Of a stretch of 64,000 bases of DNA, positions 44,621 to 54,239 are shown piece by piece; the first letter of the stretch is position 1, and each line of letters begins with the position of its first letter. The stretch is from Desulfobaculum sp044987625. GTDB taxonomy: Bacteria; Desulfobacterota; Desulfovibrionia; Desulfovibrionales; Desulfovibrionaceae. Under the pieces are notes generated by a model. The model did not search any database and was not told where the DNA came from. It saw nothing but the letters and a program-made list of their open reading frames with translations. Both the position numbers and the translations under genes were made by a program. The stretch covers positions 992,001-1,056,000 of the forward strand of contig NZ_JBJDSB010000001.1 in assembly GCF_044987625.1 (NCBI RefSeq), read 5' to 3'.

Positions 44621-45724
44621 ATGATTATCGGTGTGCCCAAAGAGATTAAAACGCTGGAAAACCGCGTCGCCCTCACCCCCGGTGGCGCCCAGACCCTCAT
44701 CAAACGCGGGCATGAAGTGCTCGTCGAGCGCGGAGCCGGCCTAGGAAGCGGAATTACCGACGACGAATACACCGCCAAAGGCGCACGCATCGTCTCCCGA
44801 GACGAAGCGTGGCACACCGACATCGTCGTCAAAGTCAAAGAACCCATCGAAGAGGAATATCACCTCCTGCGTGACGACCTCATTCTGTTTACCTATCTCC
44901 ACCTCGCCGCCGACCGCCCCCTGACCTCCGCCCTCATGGAGTCCGGCTGTACCTCCATCGCCTACGAGACTGTCCAGCTCCCCGACCGCTCCCTGCCCCT
45001 GCTCATGCCCATGAGTGAGGTCGCAGGACGTATGGCCACGCAGGTCGGCGTCCACTATCTCGAAAAGACCCACGGCGGACGCGGCATTCTCATCGGCGGC
45101 GTGCCCGGCGTGACACCCGGCGCAGTCGTTATCCTCGGTGCAGGCATCGTTGGGACCAACGCCGCCAAAATGGCCCTCGGCCTCGGCGCGCAGGTCACCA
45201 TCATCGACATCAACCACCATCGCCTCACCTACATGGACGACGTATTCGGTGGCCGACTCATCACCACCACCTCCACCGAACACAACATCCGCCGCGCCGT
45301 CCGCTACGCGGACCTGCTTATCGGCGCCGTGCTCATCCCCGGCGCAAAAGCACCCAACCTCGTCACCGCCAACATGATCAAAACCATGAAGCCCGGTGCC
45401 GTCGTCGTCGACGTCGCCATCGACCAGGGCGGCTGTATCGAGACCATCAAGCCCACAACGCACGCCGACCCCATCTATGAAGTCGATGGCGTCGTGCACT
45501 ACGGCGTGACCAATATGCCCGGCGCCGTCCCAAGGACGTCCACCTTCGCCCTCACCAACCAGACCATCCACTATCTGCTCAAACTCGCAGACAACGGCCT
45601 GGACGCCCTGCGCGACGACCCGGCACTCATGAAAGGACTCAACACATTCCAGGGCGCCCTCACCTGCCCTGCGGTCGGCGAAGCATTCAACCTGCCGACC
45701 AAGACCCCAGAGGAACTCCTCTAA
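44621..45724 (+). CDS. ald: Alanine dehydrogenase
   Basis: 367-residue NAD-dependent enzyme for L-alanine to pyruvate plus ammonia. MIIGVPKEIKTLENRVALTP at the N-terminus holds the substrate arginine, KVKEP the catalytic lysine region, and VVILGAGIVGTNAAKMALGLGAQVT the Rossmann fold. AAGGAAGG precedes the ATG. The gene ends at a strong terminator. Confidence 0.96.
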   Translation: MIIGVPKEIKTLENRVALTPGGAQTLIKRGHEVLVERGAGLGSGITDDEYTAKGARIVSRDEAWHTDIVVKVKEPIEEEYHLLRDDLILFTYLHLAADRPLTSALMESGCTSIAYETVQLPDRSLPLLMPMSEVAGRMATQVGVHYLEKTHGGRGILIGGVPGVTPGAVVILGAGIVGTNAAKMALGLGAQVTIIDINHHRLTYMDDVFGGRLITTTSTEHNIRRAVRYADLLIGAVLIPGAKAPNLVTANMIKTMKPGAVVVDVAIDQGGCIETIKPTTHADPIYEVDGVVHYGVTNMPGAVPRTSTFALTNQTIHYLLKLADNGLDALRDDPALMKGLNTFQGALTCPAVGEAFNLPTKTPEELL

Positions 45725-45770
45725 CCACTCTCTCATTCACCCCCGGTGCGGGCCGACCAACCCGCACCCC

Positions 45771-45808
45771 AAGCCCCCGACCCCCCTTAAAGTCGGGGGC
45801 TTTTTTTT
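45771..45808 (+). terminator. Intrinsic terminator of ald
   Basis: AAGCCCCCGAC pairs with GTCGGGGGCTT around a 10-base loop, followed by eight T. Confidence 0.93.
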
Positions 45809-45825
45809 GGGAAAAAGGCAGTCGG

Positions 45826-46715
45826 TGGCGCGGAGCGAGGCGGAGAAGTGATGTGCTGTGGCGGACGGTGGGGTGACGCGAAGCGAGATGTGCTCCGCAG
45901 GCTTAAGGGCGTCGCCCTTAAGAATCCCACGTGCGGTCACGACGGGGGCCATGCAAATAGGCGCGGCGGCACCCCTGACGGCTTTCGGGGGATGGGATGG
46001 AGCGTGGGGTGGGTATGCGGGGCCGAGGCGCTGTGGCGGGCGGTGGGGTGGCGCGAAGCGAGATGTGCTCCGCAGGCTTAAGGGCGTCGCCCTTAAGAAT
46101 CCCACGTGCGGTCACGACGGGGACCATGCGAATTGGCGCGGCGGCACCCCTGACGGCTTTCGGGGTATGGGGTGGAGCGTGGGGTGGGTAAGCGTGGCCG
46201 AGGCGCTGTGGCAGGCGGTGGGGTGGCGCGGAGCGAGATATGCTCCGCAGGCTTAAGGGCGTTGCCCTTAAGAATCCCACGTGCGGTCACGACGGGGACC
46301 ATACGAATTGGCGCGGCGGCACCCCTGACGGCTTTCGGGGGATGGGATGGAGCGTGGGGTGGGTATGCGGGGCCGAGGCGCTGTGGCGGGCGGTGGGGTG
46401 GCGCGAAGCGAGATGTGCTCCGCAGGCTTAAGGGCGTTGCCCTTAAGAATCCCACGTGCGGTCACGACGGGGACCATGCAAAGAGGCGCGGCGGCACCCC
46501 TGACGGCTTTCGGGGTATGGGATGGAGCATGGGGTGGGCATGCGGGGCCGAGGCGCTGTGGCGGGCGGTGGGGTGGCGCGAAGCGAAATGTGCTCCGCAG
46601 GCTTAAGGGCGTTGCCCTTAAAAATCCCACGTGCGGTCACGACGGGTGCCATGCAAATAGGCGCGGCGGCACCCCTGACGGCTTTCGGGGTATGGGATGG
46701 AGCGTGGTGGGCGGT
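45826..46715. repeat. Tandem array, about five 175-bp units related to the MITE-like element
   Basis: The hairpin CTTAAGGGCG..CGCCCTTAAG begins at about 45901, 46076, 46251, 46426 and 46601, a constant period of 175 bases. Each unit also has AATCCCACGTGCGGTCACGA, CACCCCTGACGGCTTTCGGG and a G-rich GGTGGGGTGG stretch. The GTGCTCCGCAGGCT-hairpin-AATCCCA block and CACCCCTGACGGCT are shared with the right end of the dispersed elements. The period is not a multiple of three and all frames are open, so the ORFs here are artefacts. Confidence 0.88.
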
Positions 46716-47437
46716 TATGTAAGACATACCTTTTTTTGGGGGGGGGTGGGCTTGGTGGTATGGTTAAGCGGTGAGAAGCCCTGTCACTGGAAGAACAGAG
46801 GGCGAAGGGGCATGGAGTACGGATTTGAGAGCGGAAATCCTGCGGTGCAAAGACGAAGTCTGAGGAATCCGATGGCACGTGGAGAGGATGGTCGCTACAG
46901 AACGCGTTCACGTTCAAAACGAGGGGAACGCGAGGCTGTCCACGATGCCTCTACCTGCACCGACAACACCTGTCCCCCCTCTTACGACAACACCGACGCA
47001 ATCGTACCTTTCCAGAACGCAACTCTGTAGCAGGATCACAGAAACCACATACCCCCCCTCAACCTTCTTTGGGGAGCGTGCCCCGCGTCAAAAACACTGT
47101 GGATGGTTCAGAAAATCATTCCGTAAACCCGCTCTGTTCTTTGTCTCTTTACAGCCTTTTCAGGTCGAACAACCTCAGAGCAAAAGCCACCTCAGCCCGA
47201 CGATCAAGCCTCATAAAAATGACAGGACCACCGCCCGAGTCGCCAACACATGGAAGAAACGTTTTTTCCCTTCTCCCCCTGAACACGCTGCTTCACGACA
47301 CACAAGCCCCCGTACGCACACAGGCCCACACTCCCACCTCCGCCCACGTTCACCTGTACACCCCGGAACATGGGGAACACTTCTGTCCGGGAACAGAGGG
47401 AACAGGTTCTGGCGGCACAGGTTACCCCCACCCCACC
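46716..47437. other. Long non-coding stretch with a G-run
   Basis: About 720 bases after the array. A T7/G9-10 run lies at about 46731-46747, then mixed sequence with scattered C-runs. Open frames on the plus strand (for example 46879-47475) lack ribosome sites and protein-like composition. I see no gene or recognised RNA. Confidence 0.5.
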
Positions 47438-47579
47438 CCCCTATTTTGGGAGCGGCTTTCGCTCAAAAATCCTAAAGATCGTAAAGGACAGTATTTCCCT
47501 AACAGCTCTGCTAGCTTGGATCTCTAAGGCCCTTCGTCCCTTCAGGCCGCACGACCTAAGAGCTTGAGTCGCTGGAGGT
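47438..47579 (-). repeat. Diverged partial copy of the MITE-like element (copy D)
   Basis: On the minus strand it reads ACCTCC near its start, then the segment CTCTTAGGTCGTGCGGCCTG, GGACGAAGGGCCTTAGAGAT and AGCAGAGCTG. These match the 70-bp extra segment of copy A. It ends with a hairpin TTTTGAGCG..CGCTCCCAAAA in the place of the central hairpin of the other copies. Confidence 0.65.
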
Positions 47580-47616
47580 ACAATTCTTTCGCCGTCATAA
47601 CTGGTGAGGCAAAACG

Positions 47617-47650
47617 AAAGGCGGACCACCTTTTGGGGTGGTCCGCCTTT
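47617..47650 (-). terminator. Terminator of the atp operon
   Basis: AAAGGCGGACCACC pairs with GGTGGTCCGCCTTT (14 bases) around six bases; T-rich sequence follows on the minus strand. Confidence 0.88.
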
Positions 47651-47684
47651 GTTTCGGGGCAGTACAGCGATGGGTTACGATCGC

Positions 47685-48113
47685 TTAGGACGCTTTAGTT
47701 CCGGCGCTGGAAGCATGTTCCTGGCAATTGAGTCGCGCGAGGGCGCGAGCCAGGGCAGCCTGAACCCGAGCGTTGTCGATTTTTTCCTGCTGCTGTGCGA
47801 GGCGCTGTTCGGCACGTTCACGTGCCTTGCGGGCGCGTTCGATGTCGATTTCAGCGGCTTTTTCGGCCACTTCAGCGAGGATGGTGACTTTATTAGCGGA
47901 GACTTCTGCGAAGCCTCCAGCGACGAAGACGTAGTACGTCTTGCCGTTTTCCTTATAGTACAGATTGCCAATCTTCAGTGCGGACAGGAACGGCACGTGG
48001 TTCGGCATGATGCCGAATTCGCCCTCGTAACCGGGGGCTCCCACGTACTCCACGTCCTGGCTGAGGACGAGTCTGTCCGGGGTGACAATCTCAAGATGCA
48101 GCGACTTGGCCAT
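47685..48113 (-). CDS. atpC: ATP synthase F1 epsilon subunit
   Basis: 142 residues: N-terminal beta-sandwich (LHLEIVTPDRLVLSQDVEYV, GEFGIMPNHVPFLSAL) and C-terminal helical hairpin with EVAEKAAEIDIERARKARERAEQRL. Last gene of the atp operon before a strong terminator. Confidence 0.95.
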   Translation of the reverse strand: MAKSLHLEIVTPDRLVLSQDVEYVGAPGYEGEFGIMPNHVPFLSALKIGNLYYKENGKTYYVFVAGGFAEVSANKVTILAEVAEKAAEIDIERARKARERAEQRLAQQQEKIDNARVQAALARALARLNCQEHASSAGTKAS

Positions 48114-48136
48114 AGCTTCCTCCTGTTAACCAGGAC

Positions 48137-49549
48137 TTAGCCCTGGGCCTGACGGGCCTTAGCCTTCTCCAGAGCCATTTCAATGCCACCGACCATGTAG
48201 AAGTCGTTTTCATTCATGTCGTCGTGCTTGCCCTCGAGAATCTCGCGGAAGCCACGGATGGTGTCCTCGAGCTTAACGTATTCGCCGGGGGTGCCGGTGA
48301 ACACCTCAGCCACATGGAAAGGCTGAGAGAGGAAGCGCTGGATTTTACGAGCGCGTGCGACGGTGAGCTTGTCTTCGTCGGAGAGCTCATCCATACCAAG
48401 GATGGCGATGATGTCGCCGAGGTCCTTGTACTTCTGCAGGATCTCCTGCACCTCACGAGCGGTCTGATAGTGCTCGGCACCCAGGACGTTGGGGTCCAGG
48501 ATACGGGAGGTGGAGTCAAGCGGGTCCACCGCGGGGTAGATGCCCAGCTCGGCGATCTGACGGGACAGAACGAGGGTACCGTCAAGGTGCGAGAAGGTCG
48601 TTGCCGGCGCGGGGTCAGTCAAGTCGTCAGCGGGGACGTAAACGGCCTGGACGGAGGTAATGGAACCCTTAACCGTCGAGGTAATACGTTCCTGCAGGCC
48701 ACCGAGGTCAGTACCGAGCGTGGGCTGGTAACCAACAGCGGAAGGCATGCGGCCGAGAAGTGCGGACACCTCGGAACCGGCCTGGGTGAAGCGGAAGATG
48801 TTGTCGATGAAGAGGAGCACGTCCTGGCCTTCTTCATCACGGAAGTATTCCGCACAGGTCAGCGCGGTGAGCGCGACACGGGCACGGGCTCCCGGAGGTT
48901 CGTTCATCTGACCGTAGATGAGCGCGGCTTTCTCCAGAACGCCGGCGTCCTTCATTTCGTGGTAGAGGTCGTTACCTTCACGGGTACGTTCACCAACACC
49001 GGCGAACACGGAGATACCACCGTGCTGCTTGGCGATGTTGTTAATCATCTCCATGAGGATAACGGTCTTGCCAACACCGGCGCCGCCGAAGAGGCCCATC
49101 TTACCACCCTTGGGGAAGGGGATAAGCAGGTCAACGACCTTGATGCCGGTTTCGAGCACTTCGATGTCGGTGCTCTGCTCGGTGAAAGTCGGAGCGGCGC
49201 GGTGAATGGGGAGCTTCTTGTCAGCTTTGACGTCACCCATTTCGTCCACGGGGCGGCCCACGACGTTCATGATACGGCCGAGGGAGCCGGCACCGACAGG
49301 CACCTGGATAGGTGCGCCGGTGTTCACGACTGCCATGCCACGCTGGAGGCCTTCGGTGGCGTCCATGGCGATGCAGCGGCAGACGTTGTCGCCGAGGTGC
49401 TGGGCAACCTCGACCACGAGGTCGGGCGCATCGACGTTATTCGGATTTGAGATTTCAAGCGCGGTCAGAATATTCGGCAACTGACCCGCGGGGAATTCGA
49501 CGTCAACAACGGCGCCGATTACCTGAACGATTTTTCCGTTAGCACTCAT
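48137..49549 (-). CDS. atpD: ATP synthase F1 beta subunit
   Basis: 470 residues, catalytic subunit of the F1 head. Walker A GGAGVGKT, GVGERTREGNDLY, Walker B VLLFIDNIFRFTQAG and the DELSDEDKL segment (DELSEED equivalent) are intact. 18 bases downstream of atpG. Confidence 0.98.
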   Translation of the reverse strand: MSANGKIVQVIGAVVDVEFPAGQLPNILTALEISNPNNVDAPDLVVEVAQHLGDNVCRCIAMDATEGLQRGMAVVNTGAPIQVPVGAGSLGRIMNVVGRPVDEMGDVKADKKLPIHRAAPTFTEQSTDIEVLETGIKVVDLLIPFPKGGKMGLFGGAGVGKTVILMEMINNIAKQHGGISVFAGVGERTREGNDLYHEMKDAGVLEKAALIYGQMNEPPGARARVALTALTCAEYFRDEEGQDVLLFIDNIFRFTQAGSEVSALLGRMPSAVGYQPTLGTDLGGLQERITSTVKGSITSVQAVYVPADDLTDPAPATTFSHLDGTLVLSRQIAELGIYPAVDPLDSTSRILDPNVLGAEHYQTAREVQEILQKYKDLGDIIAILGMDELSDEDKLTVARARKIQRFLSQPFHVAEVFTGTPGEYVKLEDTIRGFREILEGKHDDMNENDFYMVGGIEMALEKAKARQAQG

Positions 49550-49567
49550 AGCAATAATGCCCCCTTC

Positions 49568-50443
49568 TTATCCATTCAGCGCTTCTGCGCCGCTGACAAT
49601 ATCCATAAGCTCCGTGGTGATAACCGCCTGACGCGTCTTGTTGTAGACGAGCGTGAGGGAGTCGACCAAGTCGTCGCAAGCCCTTGTGGCGTTGTCCATG
49701 GCGGTCATGCGTGCAGCATGCTCGGAAGCAGAGGTGTCAAGCAGCCCGCGATAGATCTGGACCTTGATAAAACGGGGCAGCAACTCGGCCAGAAGTCCTT
49801 CGACTTCGGGCTCGTAGATGTACTCCGCACCGGAGTCCTCTTCCACCTCTTCGGCCTCGCCGGCCTCGATGGGGAGGATATCCAGCGCCACCGGATCCTG
49901 CTTCACCATGTTAATGAACTTGCCGTAAACGACGGTCACTTCGTCCAGTTCACCGGAGAGGTAGCCGTCGATGACCTGCATACCGACCTGATTCGCCAGG
50001 GTGAAGTCGTAGTGGCTCATGGCATCGGGCAGGCCCAGAGGCATTTCGAAGTCGGACTTGGCGACAGCGTCGCGTCCCTTCTTGCCGATGCAATAGAACT
50101 TTACGGTCTTCCCCTCCGCGGCTTTCTGCTCGGCCAGCTTCAGCGCCCTCTTGATGAGGTTGGTGTTGAAGCTGCCACACAGGCCGCGGTCGGAGGTAAT
50201 CAGGACGATTGCCGAGGTTTTGATTTCTTCGCGGACTTCAAGGAGCGGATGCGCGTCAGTATCCACACCAGCCGCGAGGTCACCAAGCATCTCGTAGAAC
50301 TTGTCGGCGTAGGGGCGGAAGCGCTCAATGCGATCCTGAGCGCTGCGCATCTTCGCCGAGGCCACCATATTCATGGCCTTCGTGATCTGCTTGGTCTTCT
50401 TGACCCCGGTTATCTTCAGTTGGACATCCTTGAGTGAAGGCAT
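49568..50443 (-). CDS. atpG: ATP synthase F1 gamma subunit
   Basis: 291 residues; central rotor shaft. N-terminal ITGVKKTKQITKAMNMVASAKM and C-terminal MTAMDNATRACDDLVDSLTLVYNKTRQAVIT are the family signatures. An acidic insert (EAGEAEEVEEDSGAEY) lies in the globular part. Confidence 0.97.
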   Translation of the reverse strand: MPSLKDVQLKITGVKKTKQITKAMNMVASAKMRSAQDRIERFRPYADKFYEMLGDLAAGVDTDAHPLLEVREEIKTSAIVLITSDRGLCGSFNTNLIKRALKLAEQKAAEGKTVKFYCIGKKGRDAVAKSDFEMPLGLPDAMSHYDFTLANQVGMQVIDGYLSGELDEVTVVYGKFINMVKQDPVALDILPIEAGEAEEVEEDSGAEYIYEPEVEGLLAELLPRFIKVQIYRGLLDTSASEHAARMTAMDNATRACDDLVDSLTLVYNKTRQAVITTELMDIVSGAEALNG

Positions 50444-50462
50444 GTCATGACCTCCTCAAGTA

Positions 50463-51971
50463 TTAAGCCTGAAAGTTCTTCTTAAACTCTTCGATAGCAG
50501 CACGGAGCTTGCCGTCGAGTTCGTCGTCGATGACTTCCTTGGTCCTAATGCCCTCAAGGATGTCGGCCTTGGAGTTGCGCATAAAGTCGAGCAGCTCGGT
50601 CTCGCACTTAGCAACAGACTCAACAGGGACATCATCCATGAAGCCACGGGTCGCCATAAACATGGACACAATCTGCTCTTCAACAGGCTGCGGCTGGTAC
50701 TGGGGCTGCTTGAGCAGTTCCACCAGACGGGCGCCACGGTTCAGCTTCTGCTGGGTGCCCTTGTCGAGGTCGGAGCCAAACTGCGCGAAGGCGGCCAGCT
50801 CGCGGTACTGAGCCATTTCCAGACGCATGGTACCGGCAACCTGCTTCATGGCCTTGATCTGCGCGGCGCCACCAACGCGGGACACGGACAGACCAACGTT
50901 AATGGCCGGGCGGACACCAGCGTTGAAGAGGTTCGGCTCCAGGTACACCTGACCGTCGGTAATGGAGATAACGTTGGTCGGGATGTAGGCGGACACGTCG
51001 CCGGCCTGGGTTTCGATGATGGGCAGTGCGGTCATGGAACCGGCGCCCAGATCGTCGTTCACCTTCGCAGCACGTTCCAGCAGACGGGAGTGGAGGTAGA
51101 AGACGTCACCGGGGAAGGCCTCACGTCCCGGAGGACGGCGAAGCAGCAGGGACATCTGGCGGTACGCGGTAGCCTGCTTGGACAGGTCATCGTACACGAT
51201 GAGGCAGTGCTTGCCGTTGTTGCGGTAGTACTCGCCCATGGTCGCGCCGGTGTAGGCGGCGATGAACTGGAGCGGTGCCGGCTCGGAAGCGGTGGCCGAA
51301 ATGATGGTGGTGTACTCGAGGGCGCCGTGCTTGCGCAGGACGTCGGCAACGAGGGCCACAGAAGCCTTCTTCTGGCCGATGGCAACGTAGATGCAGTGCA
51401 CATCGGAGTTCTTCTGGGCCAGGATGGCGTCGATGCAGACAGCGGTCTTACCGGTCTGGCGGTCGCCAATGATCAGCTCGCGCTGACCGCGGCCGATGGG
51501 GGTCATGCCGTCAATGGCCTTCAGGCCGGTGTACATCGGCTCGTGAACGGACTTACGGGCGATGATGCCCGGAGCCTTCAGCTCCACCGGACGGATTTCA
51601 TTGGACTCGATGGGTCCCAGACCGTCGATGGGCTGACCCAGCGGGTCGATAACGCGGCCCATAACGGCGTCGCCGACGGGCACGGAGAAGATCTTGCCGG
51701 TACGCTTGACGGGGTCGCCTTCCTTGATGCCGGTGTCGTCGCCCAGAAGGGCCACACCCACACTGTCTTCTTCAAGGTTCAGCGTCATGCCCATCAGGCC
51801 ACCGGGGAACTCCAGAAGCTCCATGGCCATGGCGTTTTCCACGCCGTGGACTCTGGCGATTCCGTCACCGACATAGAGAACCGTGCCGGTTTCGGTCATC
51901 TCCACCTTGGATTCGTAATTAGAAATCGAATCCTCAATGATTTTACTGATTTCTTCAGCTTTGATCTGCAT
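50463..51971 (-). CDS. atpA: ATP synthase F1 alpha subunit
   Basis: 502 residues from ATG 51971 (MQIKAEEISKIIED, the usual family start; a GTG four codons upstream is less likely). Walker A GDRQTGKT, the VGRVID-type MGRVIDPLGQPIDG segment and DDLSKQATAYRQMSLLLRRPPGREA are present. It starts 4 bases after the atpH stop. Confidence 0.98.
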   Translation of the reverse strand: MQIKAEEISKIIEDSISNYESKVEMTETGTVLYVGDGIARVHGVENAMAMELLEFPGGLMGMTLNLEEDSVGVALLGDDTGIKEGDPVKRTGKIFSVPVGDAVMGRVIDPLGQPIDGLGPIESNEIRPVELKAPGIIARKSVHEPMYTGLKAIDGMTPIGRGQRELIIGDRQTGKTAVCIDAILAQKNSDVHCIYVAIGQKKASVALVADVLRKHGALEYTTIISATASEPAPLQFIAAYTGATMGEYYRNNGKHCLIVYDDLSKQATAYRQMSLLLRRPPGREAFPGDVFYLHSRLLERAAKVNDDLGAGSMTALPIIETQAGDVSAYIPTNVISITDGQVYLEPNLFNAGVRPAINVGLSVSRVGGAAQIKAMKQVAGTMRLEMAQYRELAAFAQFGSDLDKGTQQKLNRGARLVELLKQPQYQPQPVEEQIVSMFMATRGFMDDVPVESVAKCETELLDFMRNSKADILEGIRTKEVIDDELDGKLRAAIEEFKKNFQA

Positions 51972-51975
51972 GGCC

Positions 51976-52527
51976 CTACTCACCCCTTTTGATCTGTTCT
52001 TTCATACCGTGAAGCTGAGCGCGCAAGCTAGCATCCAAAATCTTGTCACCCACTTTAAGCACCACACCGCCGAGGATGTCGGCGTTGGTATCGAAGTCCA
52101 GCACAAGCTCTTTGCCGAGCTGCTCGGCGAGTTCCTTGCGGACTTCCTTCTGCCGTGCATCCTCGAGTGCGACAGCGGTGACGAGCTCGCCACGCACCAC
52201 GCCCTTGGCTTCATCGAGCAGAGCGCCAAAGTAGGCTTCGATTTCCGGCAGAATGGACAGGCGGTCCTTGTCTGCCAGCAGGAAGAGGAAATTCCTGGCG
52301 GTAGGATTGGGATCCAGCTTAGACAGAATCTTCTCCACGATGGCCTTCTTTTCCTCAACGGTGAAGATGGGGTTGCGGAAGATCTTAACGAGCTCCGGCG
52401 TGTTCTTCATCGCGGAGGCGAATTCGGCCAGGTCCTTGCCGTATGCCTCGATCTCGGCATCGCCCTTTTGCTGTCCTATGGAGAACAGCGCACGGGCGTA
52501 CCTGCGTGCTACGATATCAGCAATCAA
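51976..52527 (-). CDS. atpH: ATP synthase F1 delta subunit (OSCP)
   Basis: 183 residues. IADIVARRYARALFSIGQQ opens the OSCP domain, and a C-terminal segment with GGVVLKVGDKILDASLRAQL ends it. Start codon is TTG, overlapping the atpF stop (TTGA), so initiation is by coupling. Confidence 0.95.
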   Translation of the reverse strand: MIADIVARRYARALFSIGQQKGDAEIEAYGKDLAEFASAMKNTPELVKIFRNPIFTVEEKKAIVEKILSKLDPNPTARNFLFLLADKDRLSILPEIEAYFGALLDEAKGVVRGELVTAVALEDARQKEVRKELAEQLGKELVLDFDTNADILGGVVLKVGDKILDASLRAQLHGMKEQIKRGE

Positions 52528-53102
52528 TTGAGCACCACCTTCGTTAATGAATCGTTGATCAGCTTGTTGTGCTCATCGGCAGAGAGCTTCTCCGCCAAGA
52601 GCCTTTCAGCGGCGTCAACGACCAGCTCTGCCACTTCGGCGCGAACATCCTGAACGGCGGTCCGGCGTTCCTGCTCGGCAGTGAGCTTGGCCTGGGCGGT
52701 GATCTTCTCTGCGCTTTCCTTAGCACCCTCGATGATGGATGCCTTGAGCGTTTCGCCCTGCGCACGGAACTCGGCCAGGATGGCCTCGCGTTCCTGCTCG
52801 ATGTTGGCGATGTTCTTCTCGACCTCAGCCAGCTTTTTCTCGGCATCTTCGCGACGTTCTGCCAAGTCGGCCAGCTGGGTCTCGATCTGTTTGCGGCGGC
52901 CACCGAAGATTTCGGCGATCTTCTTTCCGGCGAACTTGTAGATGATGCCGGCAAAGATGATAAAGTTGACGACACGAAGTCCGAAGTCTTTCCAGTTCGG
53001 CCCGTGCCCCCCGTGCGCGCCGCCAGCCTCGGACGCATAAGCGACCGATGCCACTGCCAGTACGAGCAGCAAAGCCGGCACGATTCGTTTGAGCCCTTTC
53101 AA
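52524..53102 (-). CDS. atpF: ATP synthase Fo b subunit
   Basis: 192 residues: an N-terminal signal-like helix (about 5-23), then a Gly/His-rich linker, a TM helix at about 43-60 (VVNFIIFAGIIYKFAGKK) and a long heptad-rich peripheral-stalk helix (about 65-180). The double hydrophobic N-terminus is seen in b subunits of this group. Pairs with the b' protein upstream. Confidence 0.94.
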   Translation of the reverse strand: MKGLKRIVPALLLVLAVASVAYASEAGGAHGGHGPNWKDFGLRVVNFIIFAGIIYKFAGKKIAEIFGGRRKQIETQLADLAERREDAEKKLAEVEKNIANIEQEREAILAEFRAQGETLKASIIEGAKESAEKITAQAKLTAEQERRTAVQDVRAEVAELVVDAAERLLAEKLSADEHNKLINDSLTKVVLN

Positions 53103-53188
53103 CGCGAAACCCTCCTTTCCATCCGGTTCTTTGGCTTAAGCAAAAAACGAGAAGGCGAAACCCGTACGGCTTCGCCTTGTGCGCGGAA

Positions 53189-53605
53189 CTAGCCGAGCAC
53201 CTTGGCCACAACTTTGCCAGCCATGCCATCCACCTGAGCCTTGAGGTCGTCCATGCAGGACTTCACCTCTGCGGCGACGGCGTCGCGCTCGGCCTTGAGC
53301 GCGGTGGCGGCTTTGCCGTTGGCGGCCTCAATGATGCCCTTCTCCTCGGCAACACCCTCTTCGCGGAGGTTGCTGCGGATATCCACGCCGTTGCGGCGGG
53401 CCTCGTCGAGGGCGGCGGAATAGTTCTTCAACTTCTGCTCCGCGGTCTCATTGAAGCCTTCGGCGTCCTCAAGGTATCCGGCCATCCGATCATTACGCTT
53501 TTTGATGATCTCACGGATGGGACGGACGAGAAGAAAGTTAAGAACGACCAACGTGACCACGAAGTTCACAAACTGAATAAAAAAGGTGATATCGAGATCA
53601 ATCAT
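53189..53605 (-). CDS. atpF': ATP synthase Fo b' subunit
   Basis: 138 residues: one TM helix (about 5-27, FFIQFVNFVVTLVVLNFLLV) followed by a coiled-coil stalk. First atp gene of the run. The a and c subunit genes are not in this window, so the Fo part is encoded elsewhere. Confidence 0.93.
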   Translation of the reverse strand: MIDLDITFFIQFVNFVVTLVVLNFLLVRPIREIIKKRNDRMAGYLEDAEGFNETAEQKLKNYSAALDEARRNGVDIRSNLREEGVAEEKGIIEAANGKAATALKAERDAVAAEVKSCMDDLKAQVDGMAGKVVAKVLG

Positions 53606-53759
53606 ACGCGCCCTCTCGGAGGTTGTGAATTATTGAGCAAAGTCAAACGGCCTTTAGCCAATTTCCAGCGACCTGTCAAAACTTTTTTATAAACCGCCGG
53701 GTTTGCGGCGGCTTTTCAAAGGCGCCTGCAACTCGAGAAAAAAAGCACATTCTCGGGCG

Positions 53760-54185
53760 CTATTTCGTTACTGCAAGGGACGGTTTAGAGGATGCAGAAG
53801 AGCCCGCCTGGCGGGCATCGGCGGCGTTTTTACCAGCCTCTGCATTGGGGGCGGCCTTCTTGGTGCCCATGCTGATGCTGCCTTCCATTACCGCACCTTC
53901 TTCCATCATGAGCACAGGGGTGGCCATGCTGCCGTCGACGTTGGCCGTTTTGTGCAAAACGACCTTGCCGGTGGCGCGCACTTCTCCCTGCACTTTGCCG
54001 CTTACGATAAGCTGGCCGACGTGGATGGTTCCTTCCACGCGTGCGTCCTTTCCGATGACGAGGGTGCCTTCGGACTCCACTTCGCCATTGAATTTACCGT
54101 CAATACGGACGGAACCTTTGAACTCCAGGCGCCCCTGGTAGGTGGTCCCGCTGCCAAGAAAGGCATTGATCTCGTCGCGCGCCAT
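53760..54185 (-). CDS. Bactofilin
   Basis: 141-residue cytoskeletal polymer-forming protein. The central beta-helix (about 20-100) has regular repeats such as FKGSVRIDGKFNGEVESEGT and ATGKVVLHKTANVDG, with disordered ends. ATG 54185 has GGGAGCG upstream. It sits between the cell-shape genes and the atp genes; bactofilins often act with MreB/peptidoglycan enzymes in shape control. Confidence 0.92.
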   Translation of the reverse strand: MARDEINAFLGSGTTYQGRLEFKGSVRIDGKFNGEVESEGTLVIGKDARVEGTIHVGQLIVSGKVQGEVRATGKVVLHKTANVDGSMATPVLMMEEGAVMEGSISMGTKKAAPNAEAGKNAADARQAGSSASSKPSLAVTK

Positions 54186-54239
54186 GAGTCGCTCCCGATC
54201 ACGAAGGTTCACTGCAGGCCGCGTTCGGCTTTCGCGCGG

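Noticed and set aside
45847..46606. Several ORFs of 60-227 codons through the tandem array, for example proteins repeating MERGVGMRGRGAVAGGG
   Set aside because: They repeat because the DNA repeats; the 175-bp period rotates the frame and no ribosome site is present.
45826..46715. CRISPR array
   Set aside because: Units are continuous 175-bp near-identical repeats without unique spacers, and no cas genes are present.
46879..47527. ORFs of 150-200 codons before the atp terminator
   Set aside because: Low-complexity Pro/Thr/His composition, no start signal, and overlap with a diverged repeat copy.
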